Origin: Cycas panzhihuaensis
Lineage: Eukaryota; Cycadophyta
DNA: 64,000 nt
Assembly: GCA_023213395.1 (NCBI GenBank)
Contig: CM041465.1
Location: 121,775,741 to 121,839,740 of the forward strand
Direction: 5' to 3'
The translations under genes and the position numbers were made by a program. The notes beneath the pieces were generated by a model, which worked only from the letters and a program-made list of their open reading frames with translations, made no database searches and was not told where the DNA came from. Shown here piece by piece: positions 45,601 to 57,569 of this stretch. The stretch's first letter is position 1. Each line of letters starts with the position of its first letter.

Positions 45601-46850
45601 AAACTATTTGAGTTAGACTGCCCCTTTCTTTCCAATGAAAATACATTATATGACCCTAACCAATATAATTTCAACTTACCTGATTTTATCTGAAATTTAC
45701 TATCGTACATTAATACCAAATCACCCTCATAAAATACTAGCACCTATAAGTATCGATCATGCCAGACTTTTTGTTGTTGTTTCTCATTTTTCAGTTCCTG
45801 TAGTGTTTGTGCTCTTCTTTCATCTAGTTTTAGTAGCTCCATGATCCTCTCATTTAATGAATCTTATTCATTCATTCGTAGTTGGACAACTACCCGAAAG
45901 CTTTTTACTTGGAATTTCAATGGAAGTACTACTTCTAAACCGTAAACCAACTGAAAAGGTGTTTACTTGTGCAACCATTTAATTGTTGTCTAATTCGCCC
46001 AAAGGACATAGTGTAGTCATTCTGCCTAATCAATTATGCCTTCATTGTAGATATTAAATAGTTCTATCTTCAAAATTTTATTGGTACTATCTACTTAACC
46101 ACTAACTCTAGGGTAATAGGGAGAAGATTGATAATGCTAAATCATGAATTCATTAGTCAAATACTTTATGGTACTATTTTAAAAATTACTACCCTGATTT
46201 GATACTAGTTCTAATAGATAATCAAAATAGACAATGATATTTTCATACATGAATTTTGCGGTACTCATAGCATCACAATGCCTAAGGGGTCATGCTTCTA
46301 TCAATTTTGTGAAGAAATTAGTAGCTACTAGTATGTATTTGGATTTTGTCTACTTTGTAGGTGGACTTATCGATCTAATAAAATCTAATCTCTATTTTTC
46401 AAATGGTGCTTGCACCAGAAATAAAATGACATTTGTCAGGTTTACCAACTCACTAGTAAACATTGCAATTATTTATCCATTTCACAGTATCTTTAAATAT
46501 TGACAACCATCAGAAACTTGGTAATAAAGTCTTTTAGATTGTGTGTTTTATGCCTTAATGCTTGGCTATGGCTCCTTCATGAGCTTCTCATACAATGCCT
46601 TGTACTTTATGTTCTAGTATGCAATATCTCAGTACACCATCCAGACCAAACTTATACAACATTCCTTGTATCAATTGGAAAGGAAAAGTTTTACAAATAA
46701 AACATTGCCTTTCCACTCATTCTAATCCTCTAGGTATTTATTTGGTAGGCAAGTACTATGCGATCCCGTTATACCATTTTGGTATAGTCTCCACAGAAAA
46801 TAATTAAGCATTAGGGAAGTCGTATGGTACTTCCATAACTGGTTTTCCAT
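45601..46850 (-). pseudogene. Gypsy-I integrase (decayed)
   Basis: Minus-strand fragments: FPFQLIQGMLYKFGLDGVL (zinc-domain start, about 46600-46680), FQWLSIFKDTVKWI-type sequence, HYQSSPYYPRVSG (near the core Glu, about 46110), then TPFQLVYGLEVVLPLKFQV (about 45900-45960) and LVLMYDSKFQIKSGKLKLYW (about 45660-45720), the usual C-terminal end of gypsy integrase. Stops and frameshifts abound. Confidence 0.7.
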
Positions 46851-47374
46851 CCATTTCCCCTGATAATACATCAGGTTTTGTATGTTTTTCTCCTTTCTTG
46901 ACCATAATTTTAAAATTAAACTCTTGAAATAGTATCAACTATCTGATGATCTTACCCTATAGAATGGGTTTATTTATCAAATATTTTAAGGCCTGGTGAT
47001 CTACATAGAAGATAAATGGGTTGGCTAATAAATAATACCTGAATTTTTATAAGGCACAAACCATGCTTAATCCTTCCTATTCAATAACCAAGTAATTTCA
47101 CTCGACGTGCATCAATTTCTTACTAGCAAAATGAATAGAAAAATCTATATTATAGTAGTTGAGTTAAGATGCATCCAATTGCAATCAACGAAGCATCAAC
47201 ATGCATATAAAACAACCAGTCCTAATCTTAAAATCTCAAAATGGAAGTTTTTACAATTTTCTTCTTTAATAAATCAAATTCTAATTGTTGCTACAGTTCC
47301 CATTACCAAGTAATTTTCTTCTTGAGTAAATTCTCCAAAGGGTTTGTAATTTGCACATATCCCTTAATGAATTT
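46851..47374 (-). pseudogene. Gypsy-I RNase H
   Basis: The minus strand reads FASKKLMHVE, then YLLANPFIFYVDHQALKYL and NKPIL (about 46970-47130), the conserved C-terminal RNase H block of gypsy elements. Confidence 0.75.
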
Positions 47375-48280
47375 TCAATAATAACCTATCACGTCAATAA
47401 AAGCTTTTACCTGCTTCATTGTCTTTAGTGCAGAAAAATTTAAAATAATTATTATTTTACCTGGATTTGTTTGTAATTCTTTCTTGCTTATGATGTGCCC
47501 CAATAAAGATCCAAAGGAAACCAAAAACATATATTTTGCCAAATTCAAGGTGAGTTTACTCTTTTGATGCATTTCTAATATCAATCACAGGTTCACCCAG
47601 TGCTCTTTTAACAATGAATAAGCTATCCATTTATCTAAAAATATTTAAATTGACTTACTGATCGCCTGCAAAAAAAAATTCAGAATTATCCTTTGGAAGG
47701 TGCCCAGTGTATTCGTCAATCCAAAGGGTATAACTTTATACGTGTAAGTCCCCCACTCCTTAACAAAAGTCATCTTCACTTGATTGTATTTGTTGAAACC
47801 ATCTGTGAATGAATATAGTTCATGTCTAGCTACATTGTCAAGAATATCTTTTGTGAAAAGTATTGGAAATGGATCCTTCTTCATTGCTTTATTGAGGACT
47901 CTATAATCTATATAGACACAAAATTTTCCATTCTTTTTAGGCACCACCACTACTGGGCTCACCCATTCATTAGTTTCAACTTCAAAGATACAACCAACTT
48001 CTAGTAGTTTTTTTAATTCAGCCTTTACCCTTTCCTTGTATTTTGGATTCATTCGATAGGGGCGTTGCCATACGAATTTTACTCCTTCTATTAATTCAAT
48101 CTGATGTTCTCCTAATTTTAATGGTATCCCTTTTAAGTCTTGATAAGACTAGGCAAAAACATCTCTATATTTTGAAAATAAAATTATAGCTTGTTGGACA
48201 GTGTCTTTGTCCTAATAATCTCCTATCAAGATCATCCAGGGGTATTCTTCCATGCCCAAATTTATTTGTTGAATTTTTAA
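47375..48280 (-). pseudogene. Gypsy-I reverse transcriptase
   Basis: 47645-48052 reads MNPKYKERVKAELKKLLEVG, VSPVVVVPKKNGKFCVYIDY, ELYSFTDGFNKYNQVKM and TYTYKVIPFGLTNTLGTFQR. The catalytic motif (about 47630) reads IFLDKW, so the second Asp is Lys. 47375-47584 adds FGSLLGHIISKKELQTNPGK and AFIDVIGYY. An upstream block SKYRDVFA and SYQDLKGIP lies at about 48100-48220. Confidence 0.85.
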
Positions 48281-49660
48281 TTATTCATTTTGCACTGTTC
48301 TACCATATTCATTCAATATATATGCTGGTGTTTAGCTGACTATTTGACTTCTGTATTCCATACTAGAATAATCACTAGGAAATTTATGATCATTATCTAC
48401 TACTTCAATTTGATTGTAACTTTGCTCAACCTTGATCCTAAAGGCACTCAACATTTTTGGAACTTGTGAATCATGGTAATGGTATGTAAAAGTTTTGCAA
48501 AATTCCTCACTATGCAAATCCCAATTTGTTGACTTCATTTTTTTCACACTGATTGTATCGAGATTCCCTCAAGTGTCTAAGTCCATCTCTGCACCCATTC
48601 ACCTCTTAGAACTTGCTTTCTTTTCCACATTGTTTCATAATTCTTTATATGAGCTATGGGATCATCATTATGTCAAAACGTCAATAATTCATTGTCTTGT
48701 ATTTAAAACCTTAATAAAAAAAAATTATGCAATTCATTACATGATTTGAAATTGCTACCATAAACAGAAAACCATATGGCAACTTCTCAAGAGACAATGT
48801 AAACAACAAGTAATAAAAATCTTCATGCTGATTATTATTTATTAACAATCAAGTATAATACTCTATATGATTGTTTTCTTAGTTTACTTGGCCCCATAAT
48901 TTATTTTCCTTCATGAAACTTTCTTTTAAGTTCCTTAAAATTTCATCTATTTGAAGAATCACTACTTCATCATTTGAAATTGCTTAATCTTTTGATTATG
49001 GAGGGTCCATACATACTTCCTGTTTGTAGCATAGAATATATTCTATTTCACCCTAAACATTTTACAACCAATTCATCATATATGCTGACGATACACTACT
49101 TGGTAAGGTCAGTTGTAATTTATATGCAATTTTTGAACATGGGCTTATAATGGGTTATGATCCCACAGTTATGGATGATGCTCGTTCCTCATTTATTATT
49201 TTCTCAATATAAGGACCGTTTGAGTATAATGGAAGGGTCACGACTTTGTTTCTTTATTTTAATATAAATGTGAATTCTCCCCAATCTTGAATAGCCTTTG
49301 TGGCTAATAGCTATGGTCTGCCCAATAATGCTGGATAAGTTCTCTTTTTATTTTACTTTTATACCACCACAAAGTCCAATAAGATAGTGATTCCTACAAC
49401 TATGGTTGGTACATTTATCAATGTTCCCATTGGTCTAACCTGTAATTGGTTGGCTAATCTTATTGAATAATCTAGAGTAACTATTTCTAGCCTCCCAATT
49501 CTATCTAAAAAATATTCATGGAATACATGAACTCCTAATCTCTCATCCACAATTATTTTGTATAGCCTTATCCTTAAAATATCCATTGGAACCCTCAAGT
49601 CGACCCCCTTATCTTTGATAGTTCTCATCACAGACTTTTCTATCTAGTGTAAGACCAATT
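48281..49660 (-). pseudogene. Gypsy-I protease region
   Basis: The open stretch 49359-49631 reads LRVPMDILRIRLYKIIVDER, HEYFLDRIGRLEIVTLDYSI and then GTLINVPTIVVGITILLDFV. It parallels gypsy-O at about 37950-38090 and lies where protease is expected. The D-S/T-G active site is not evident (LLDFV may be its remnant). 48332-48547 continues the linker toward reverse transcriptase. Confidence 0.5.
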
Positions 49661-51818
49661 GTTGAAAATGACCAGCCTCCCACCATTTGAATACAACAGT
49701 AATAGGGATTGAGACTCTTAATTCAATTAATAAATCCTGAACTATTTGAAGCATTTACCATGGATTCATACCTTCTTTTAGATGGAGTTTTTTAGAGGCT
49801 GATCGTCGCTTATATGTCTATCCTTTAAATCACCCTTCATGTTGGGCTTTGTCCATTACATCTTGAAAAATCTTGATAACTTCTTTGAGTCTTTGTCTTT
49901 CTACTACCAGATCCAGAAAAATGTCTTGAATAACCATTGAAGTTACTTTCCCACTTCATGTTTGTAACTGAAGAGGCACCTCCTTATCTAGGATGATCAC
50001 GACCAAATTAGCATTTTGTGATTTATTTTTTAGAAAATTTATGCACTCGTGGTCCACCAATTCATATTTTTCACAAATGAATTTATCACATTTTTTCTCT
50101 AATAGGTAGTCTGATCTAAAATGCCCCGATCTTTGGCATAAAAAATAATAGACTGGTTTTGTCTTTCCTTTATATTATTTTCTTGATCTCTTCATCTTTT
50201 GCAAGAATACATTGTGGATATCATTTTTGGGTCGAGAAAAATATTCCCACATATTATGGTTAGTTTTTTTATAATATTCGCATCACGTTACCACTTTATC
50301 ATGTTTATTTCTTAGATGGCCTTGCTGATTACAAGGTGGGAGGCACCACATATTGTCTCACAACATTTCTAAATGCAACTTGGCTAATTCTACACACAAT
50401 TTTTTCATTTCTTAATTTTGGTATATTCTAACAGGAATTGATATTGACAGTTGTTGTTTTAATACTTTTACTTATTTTTTTAGTGCTTCAATCTCTAGAT
50501 TTGTTCCCATTTGGGGTGTTTGATTGTATGTTCCCCATCTCTACACTCCTAATGGTGATTAAGGAAAAGCTAGACCCATTTATCCCATCTGTTGAATTGC
50601 CCATTGAAAGTACACTGTCTTCATTTGATTTTCAAACTTCAAGGCTAACTCACATACTTATTCATAGTTATTCATCGGGTGCAATATAACTTTATCCCTT
50701 AATTATGGGATTAATCCTTGAACAAAATATTTCATTGTTAGCATTGGGTTGATTTCTATTATTGGTTGCATCTAGTTCATTATTATCCCTATTTGGCCAT
50801 CAAAATCATTTACAGACTCTCCAGAGTATTGCTTTATTTCCTATAAATCCTAAAATATGGCCATGGGATCTCTTAATTTTTAGAATCAATCTAAAAATTA
50901 TTCATGCAATCTTTCCTATGATAAATTTTGCCTTACTATATACTAGAACCATATAGTTATTGCTCCTTGCAATGTAAAAAAAAAATTGTGCTTTTATCTC
51001 CTTTGGATCTATGACTTTCTTTATTTTTAGTATATTTTTAAATAATGTTAAATGGCCCCCTAGCTTTGTGTATCTCTCAAATTATATGCTTGAAAATGCT
51101 GAATCATTTTGTACAATAATACAAGGTCCAACCAGTCTTGCTCCGCTCCCTTGACCCATTCCACTATTAGCCTTTAGTTGATTACCACTTCCTCCTACAT
51201 TGGTAAAAAGTAACTAGTTTGACGATTAGTCTTTGCCTCCCAAGTTCTCCTCTAGTGGTGGGCTTCTACCTCTTACACTTCCTCTTGGACTTACCATTAT
51301 TGACTTAAACAAAGAATTTAAAATATGACTCAAAGGGGTTTCAACTTCTAACTAATAATGGTCCCACTCTCTATTTATTATATTATACAATTCTAATTCA
51401 ATTGAACTATTTTTACCTTTTTGAGATGGTAAATCTTTGATAAGTTCTTTCTTAGTTTTTCTCTTTTAGACTTCTATTTCAATGGAATCCTCTTCTAATG
51501 CATACCCTTGGTTATCTATGGCTTGTATCAAATTTTCTTTGATAAAGTCTCCAATTATTTATGTCTCTATTTGCCTTTTGTCCTCTACACTCGATTTTTC
51601 CTTCCAATCGAGTTAGTAAGTGGTCACCTCTTCACTTGCTTCCTTGGAATGATTATAAATCTTAGCTTGCTTACTCCCATATGGAGTCTATCATTATCCC
51701 AATGCTCTATGCGTTCTCTTCATAATTCTTTTTTCTACCCTGGGTGGCATGGAATAGGTCTCATTTGTTTACTCAGATTTGCCCATTATAACATTTTCAT
51801 TCACCTAATTTTTATTAG
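49661..51818 (-). pseudogene. Gypsy-I gag
   Basis: Minus-strand frame with the gag core (DPKEIKAQFFFTLQGAITIW, about 50950-51010; GLIPQLRDKVILHPMN and VCELALKFENQM, about 50640-50730). Two Cys/His clusters follow: YYFLCQRSGHFRSDY and then CDKFICEKYELVDHECI (about 50040-50140), resembling the paired clusters of gypsy-O. The N-terminal part (51000-51800) is Ser/Lys/Glu-rich. Many stops. Confidence 0.7.
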
Positions 51819-51832
51819 GCAATGGAACCAAG
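51819..51832 (-). other. Gypsy-I primer-binding site
   Basis: The minus strand reads TTGGTTCCATTGCC next to the LTR edge at 51836, the best-preserved copy of the primer site shared with gypsy-O and gypsy-J. Confidence 0.8.
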
Positions 51833-51835
51833 GTA

Positions 51836-52818
51836 TGTCATACACCTATTCATCTACGAGTCATTCCCCAAATGAATAAGACAATCATAAGGAAAACCTA
51901 TCATAATAAAAAACATAATATCATTAAGATATGGAACTACGTCTGGTCTTCTCACAACCAGACGTAGACCTGACAATACATAGAAAGCTGGCTAGTTAAT
52001 CAGGTCTATAACAATAAGACTTCTCTAAAATAATGTTCAAACCCCTCCCATCCCATGTACATATGCATATTGTCCCATTCTTATTTATTTATAACATTTT
52101 AATAGTTTCAACCATTATTAGTTATAATGAGAACAACTAACAATGGTTGGCTTATTACATCAAATTATGTTAAAAAATACATCTAGATTACTCTTGGATT
52201 GTAGTCCTTAATTGTCATTTGCTTATAATTATATTCATACTGTGATTGACTTGTAATCCTAACTATGATCTTCTCATATTTGCGGCCCTGACTATGATCA
52301 ACTAACTTGTACTTGTGGCCCTGACTGCGATCAACTTGTACTTATAGCCGTGACTGTGATTTGCTCACAACCATAACTTGAACCGTGATCTACTCACAAC
52401 AAAGACCCATAGTACGATCAATTCACAGCCACGACCTAGACTATGATCAAATCGCATACATGACTTGAACTAAAATAAGATCGCAACCATGATCCAAATC
52501 ATAATCAACTCACAACCACAATCCAAACTATGATTTTCTCACATTCGTAACCCCAGTTATGACCAGCTTTTGCTCATGACCTAGGATGCAATCTGTTCAT
52601 GACCAACTATGATCAACTCGCAATCATGACCCTAACTATGATCCACTCGTACTTATAAGTCAAGTCATGATCTTCTCATAATCGCACTCCAGTTGCTATT
52701 TACTCGCAGCTACTTTCCTCGACTACAATTTGCTCATAGCCCAACTTCATATGTCTATAGACTTACATAATTTTCTAATCCTTTTCCAAAACTGTGTTTG
52801 CAGTTTTGCCCATACACA
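51836..52818 (-). mobile_element. Gypsy-I 5' LTR with internal minisatellite
   Basis: About 983 bp, TGTCATACACC to CCCATACACA. The 29-bp array occupies about 52205-52745, slightly longer than in the left LTR. Confidence 0.9.
52205..52745 (+). repeat. 29-bp tandem array in gypsy-I right LTR
   Basis: Degenerate 29-bp units equivalent to 42750-43215, for example CCCTGACTGCGATCAACTTG plus TACTTATAG. Confidence 0.85.
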
Positions 52819-53051
52819 ATTGATTGTACCATATTATATTTTTTGAAGTTAAAGACAATCAACATTATCTTAGTGCTAGAACACGATTTCAGTCTTATAT
52901 GTAAATAAGAGGGGAAAAAAAGGAAAAATAGAGAAAAATAATAAAATGACAATATGGCAATATTTAAAAACAAAGAACAAGAAAAAAATAGATATATAAA
53001 AAGTAAAAAATAAAAAATGAGAATATTTGAATAATAATAATAATAATAATG

Positions 53052-53084
<33 letters not shown>

Positions 53085-54631
53085 TATTTTAAGTATATGT
53101 TCCTCCAAAATACATTATATATTCCAAAAATTAATAAAGTCAATAATGCATATAATAGAAGAATACTAAGCATAAAATAATACTATATTGTCCTACGAGC
53201 ATTCCAATTGGGAATACACAATTTAAATGTATAATTAAAAATACCAAATCATTGATTGAAATCTCATTTTGACACGATAAAGTTTTAGAGTGACAAAGAC
53301 CATTGAGAGTAAGCATTCAAACTACATAGATAATTAGTCTGGTATTAACAATTTTCATACATTCTTGTGATGAATATACAAAACATATTTCAATTTTTTT
53401 ACGCAAATAAGCCTAGTTTTCTCTTATTAGGATTAGGCATTGCTTCCTATTTTTCCATTTTATCCTACCAAAGCTAAAGGTAGAGTTACAAGGATTACCA
53501 ACCCCATTTAAGGCCAAGGTCCAACTAGTAAGATGGAGAGAATACATATACTTGGCTCTATTATATTGGGACCTAGAGTTGATGGAACAAATCCTACTAA
53601 AGTTGAAGAAGAATGTGGGTTGCATTCAATTAAATGCAAATATTATATATGCCATTATTGGACTTTCTAAGGAGGGGAACATCCCAACCACTACTAAATG
53701 ATTATAGGTGGATTATGAGACATGGTTGAGAGAGATGTGTAAGGAGAATACTCAAATATTCTCCAGTGGAATCAAATTTATAGACATCAAAGATGTTAGA
53801 TTGTAGTAGGTGGTAAAAGTGATTGTCACCCAATTTTTATCCAAACAGAAATACACATATATTTTAGGATGTATGATGTTAGTGTTGTCCTAAATCTAAG
53901 GTGGAGTTTAATTAAATTAATCAAAAATCTTAGTTTCAAATATAAAATAACAAATTAAAGAGATCACCACTCATCTCTTTAGGCATCCCTCGTTGATGTT
54001 GACCATCTTATTATACCAATGTCTAGGTACGCAATCACCGCAACAGCCAATTAAGCCACATAAGTCATTAATCAAGTAATGGATGGAGGTAATTTTTAAA
54101 GAAGACTTATGATATAGAGGTAGAAATATAATAAAAAACGAGATGGTAAGGATATTGAAATGGTTGCAACAAGCACTGAATAGCCCTTTTCACCATTGAC
54201 CTAAACAGGTGGTGAAGAAGAGCATTAAATGATGACGTGAAGAGGAAGTAAAGGAAATAGAGATAGGATCCTCATTGGAGGAATGGGTCCTAACCAAAGA
54301 AGAATTCCCTTCTGTCACTAAACCATGAGAGATATCCTCATAATTATCACTTACACAAGGAAAAAGTCAATAAATTATTCGAATGGTGGAGGAAATAAAG
54401 GCAAGTTACAAAGCAAAAATTGTTACTTTAAGAGAAAAGTTGAAGAAAAAAGATACAATCATAGCCACCTTCACATAAATTAATGAAGATATATTGAAGG
54501 TAAGAGAAGCTTAAGTAGATCTAGGGGAATAGGAGCAACTTTAATATAGAGTGAGGGAGAAACAAAATGAAAAAAAATTAAATTTTAAATTAAGTAAGGA
54601 TGCTCAACCTTTTTTATTGATTTGAGTTAGA
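52819..54631 (+). pseudogene. Gypsy-O extra frame downstream of integrase
   Basis: The continuation of O after gypsy-I. 52819-53400 is AT-rich with an (AAT)n array. From about 53460 a plus-strand frame is coding-like but carries about a dozen stops: GPTSKMERIHILGSIILGPR, QTEIHIYFRMYDVSVVLNLR, SLVDVDHLIIPMSRYAI, VKEIEIGSSLEEWVLTKEEF. It ends with a Lys/Glu-rich predicted coiled coil (EEIKASYKAKIVTLREKLKK, about 54390-54450). No homology recognised. Same location as the extra frame of gypsy-I. Confidence 0.5.
53031..53083 (+). repeat. (AAT)n microsatellite
   Basis: About 17 ATA/TAA units with one G interruption. Confidence 0.95.
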
Positions 54632-55405
54632 TGTTGGGATAAAATCATATACTTGAGCAAGTTTAGATAATAGAAAAATAGGAATGGATGCCTATCCTAA
54701 CCTAAGGAATGTAAGACTTTATTACCAATGGGACATACATTGGAATGCAAGACTGAAATCAGTGAAAGAGGCCAAAATTAAGCTCTCAGACAATGCATAG
54801 TATGTTACATTCTGGAATGAAACATAATATAAATAGAAACACATATGAAACATAGTGAAGAACATATGGAATGCACACCCATATTGAGGCCATACATTCT
54901 ATAATGATATTGGCATCACCTCTAGTGATGGGTTTATACAACTATATGGAAAAAAACTTATGTTTAAAGGGTTAATAAATGTAATTATGTGAAAATGTAT
55001 GTTTTTGTTGTAAAAATGTATGTTTGTAATAATAAATCATAACTATTCCTCTAAAGGACATCTATGGTGCATTTATTGCTCAATCAACTACCATTTAAGT
55101 ATGGGGGTCAAGTATTTGAATCTTATGTTACGTTCTCAAGTATAAGAGTTGAGTAATTGTATTAGATGACATGTTTTGTATGGAAGGCATATGGAATGCT
55201 TCTTCTCGGTGATGTATAAACATTGATAGTGATATGGATTAATGAAATAATGAGTTATAAGGAAATATTATGTATCTTATACATAATGATTATTGAGTTG
55301 TGAATTTATATATATTCATTGAAATAATAGGTATGGTGATGATGCTACAATGATGATTTATTGTTATGATGTTTATATGAGAAGTGATATCATGACTATG
55401 TTGAT
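54632..55405 (+). mobile_element. Gypsy-O 3' LTR, first part
   Basis: TGTTGGGATAAAATC onward, aligned with 34649-35390. Interrupted at 55405 by copia-G after TTGAT. The preceding bases do not form a clear polypurine tract. Confidence 0.9.
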
Positions 55406-55833
55406 TGTTAGAAATATTCTTTATTTGATCTAATGTTATCTTTTAAACTATTAATTAATGTAATTTTTATAAAGTTAAATTATGTATTACTAAAAGTTCA
55501 GTGAAATGGACAACTATCCATTTCAATGAACTCCTACCTATCTTCTCGAATAATTATTCAAGAATATTTTAAGTATCTCTAGTTGGTATGGTTACAGAGG
55601 TGTAGGTAGGTCTGAGGGTATCTAGTTGAAATATGAGAGAGGATGAGATCCTCAGATAACTCCATTATATTCTTTTTATTATTATAATAAAATAGATTAT
55701 TTTTTAGGTGGTTTTCTTTCCCCTGTAGGGGTTTTCCACTTGTCATATCATGGTGTACATTATTATTAGATTTGTGGATATTATATTGTGATTTTTATTA
55801 TTTTGTTTACGCAATGATTCCCTCTCTCCAACA
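55406..55833 (+). mobile_element. Copia-G 5' LTR
   Basis: TGTTAGAAATATTC to CTCTCTCCAACA. Aligned without net length change to 61844-62271. Confidence 0.93.
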
Positions 55834-55850
55834 TGTATCAGAGCAGGGAG
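55834..55850 (+). other. Copia-G primer-binding site
   Basis: TGTATCAGAGCAGGGAG follows the LTR, close to the initiator tRNA-Met type TGGTATCAGAGC. Confidence 0.85.
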
Positions 55851-57560
55851 CCACATGAATCGTCATGCCATTAGAGCAGGTTCAAAATTTCTAAAGCAAG
55901 TTGGAAAAGAATAAAATAGAAGTAATACTAGGCTACACATAGAGAAGAAAGACACGCATATGTTAATTAAATAGAGTTGCTAGTGTAAAGGATTTATAGT
56001 TTCCATAAGAGTAGTTGATCCATTTGTAACTTGGAAAAACATCATTGTTGAGACTACTATAAAATGATTGAAGCCCTAGCTAAAATTCATGTATATGTAA
56101 ACTATTTGCAATCCTACATTTTGGAGAAGATAGTAGGCAATTCTCTACAAAGAAGGACAAACCTGTTGTTAGCCATCAAAGGCATGGTAGGGGCATTTTC
56201 TCAGCTCTGAAGTGAATGAAGGAAGCATCCTTCGAATATGCATCTCAATCATATAGATCTTTTTACGTGCAACCATAACCCTCTTCTAAATCACACAAAT
56301 GGAGGAGAGAATCTATTTTGTACATAATGTAGACTAAGGCCACACACAGTAACTAAGATAAAACACACGAAGAATGCTGACGCCATTGAAGAAGGTGGTT
56401 GTAGACAGAGATCAAAGAAAGTTAATGAAGAAGCATGATGCCAACGCCTGTAATGTAGTCATATCTCTCTCTATCAATAAAGCAAAGCCATGGTTTGTAA
56501 ATGTATCTCCATGTAACTGAAGACGCATATAATAGGAGAATAAGAGGCCATTAATGCAACTAAAGTCACATTATAGTTGTAGTAAAATGGAAACCAAAGT
56601 ATTAACCAAGTAAAGGAAGACACAATGATCATGCAGATGCAAACACAGAGACAAAAATTCTCAACAAAGAACGGTCATCGTAATCCTACAATTTATACAA
56701 AAAAAATTTGGGCAAAATTCTTTAAAACCCTAAGTATTTAGGGTAAATAATGATATGCATTTGATTTTTTTTATTTGGGCAGATGCCAAGTTTTTATTAA
56801 ATATGGTATAATATTTTTACATATGTAAAAATGATTAAATTTGATTTATTAAGATTTTGAGTCTGCTAGCCCCCTTTACTGCTAGCCCCTAGTCATGTTA
56901 CCTGCCCATATGACCCTATGCAAACTCTAAAAGTGGATTAACCCTTAATTCTTAGCCCCCCCCCCACCTCAAACAACGTGCTTGTATATTTTTTATTGTA
57001 ACTTCATCATTTAGAGTCAAAATTTAGTTCTAAAAGTTGTGTCAAAATCTTGACTTAGATGCTGATGTTTTGACTAGCCACTTAAGAATCTCTAACACTA
57101 TTTTGATTGGAAGAACTTCGTGAAAAGTTAATAAAACTGATTATAGATTTTCTTATAATTTTTTAATGTTTTCAATCTAATTTATAATGTTATCAAAACA
57201 CTATTTTATCACTAATTTCTTAATAAATTTATTTAATTTATTTATAAGTAATTTAATAATTATTTTATTATTATGTATTGCAAATAACATTATAATTTAT
57301 ATAAATATTTATAAATTTAATTTAATTTTTAATATATATGCTTGTGAACATAATATTTTAACAATTGTAATTAGTTTTTTAATGTTTTAAAGGGTTTAAC
57401 CTTCTCATTTATTCACATGTTACATAATTCATTTATAAATACTTATGAATCTCTATTTATATTTAATGAATGTTATTTTTTTTTATAATGTGAATGCTAT
57501 AACTATTTTTATATTTATGGCTAAATTCTATCACTTTGAAAGTTATTTTATTTTATCTTA
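55851..57560. other. Copia-G leader and unassigned tract
   Basis: About 1.7 kb between primer-binding site and gag without recognisable domains. This is longer than a normal copia leader. The part after about 56940 (a C-run at 56957-56966, then very AT-rich sequence to 57560) looks unlike the rest and may be an insertion. Short ORFs there are AT-rich chance frames. Confidence 0.5.
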
Positions 57561-57569
57561 TTGTTTTCA

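Larger units (their letters stand above)
42379..52818 (-). mobile_element. Gypsy-I, minus-strand LTR retrotransposon inside gypsy-O
   Basis: Two direct LTRs (42379-43297 and 51836-52818) bracket a minus-strand internal region. From the right, this holds primer-binding site, gag (about 51800-49700), protease-like region, reverse transcriptase (48280-47375), RNase H (about 47330-46850), integrase (about 46800-45600), an extra decayed frame (45600-43310) and a polypurine tract (43298-43310). No clear target duplication was found (GTGTG left, ATTGA right). It belongs to the same lineage as O but is in opposite orientation. Confidence 0.88.

Noticed and set aside
52755-53108. Minus-strand ORF with Tyr and hydrophobic runs, superficially a membrane protein
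   Set aside because: It comes from the (AAT)n array and AT-rich sequence. It also crosses the gypsy-I LTR boundary.
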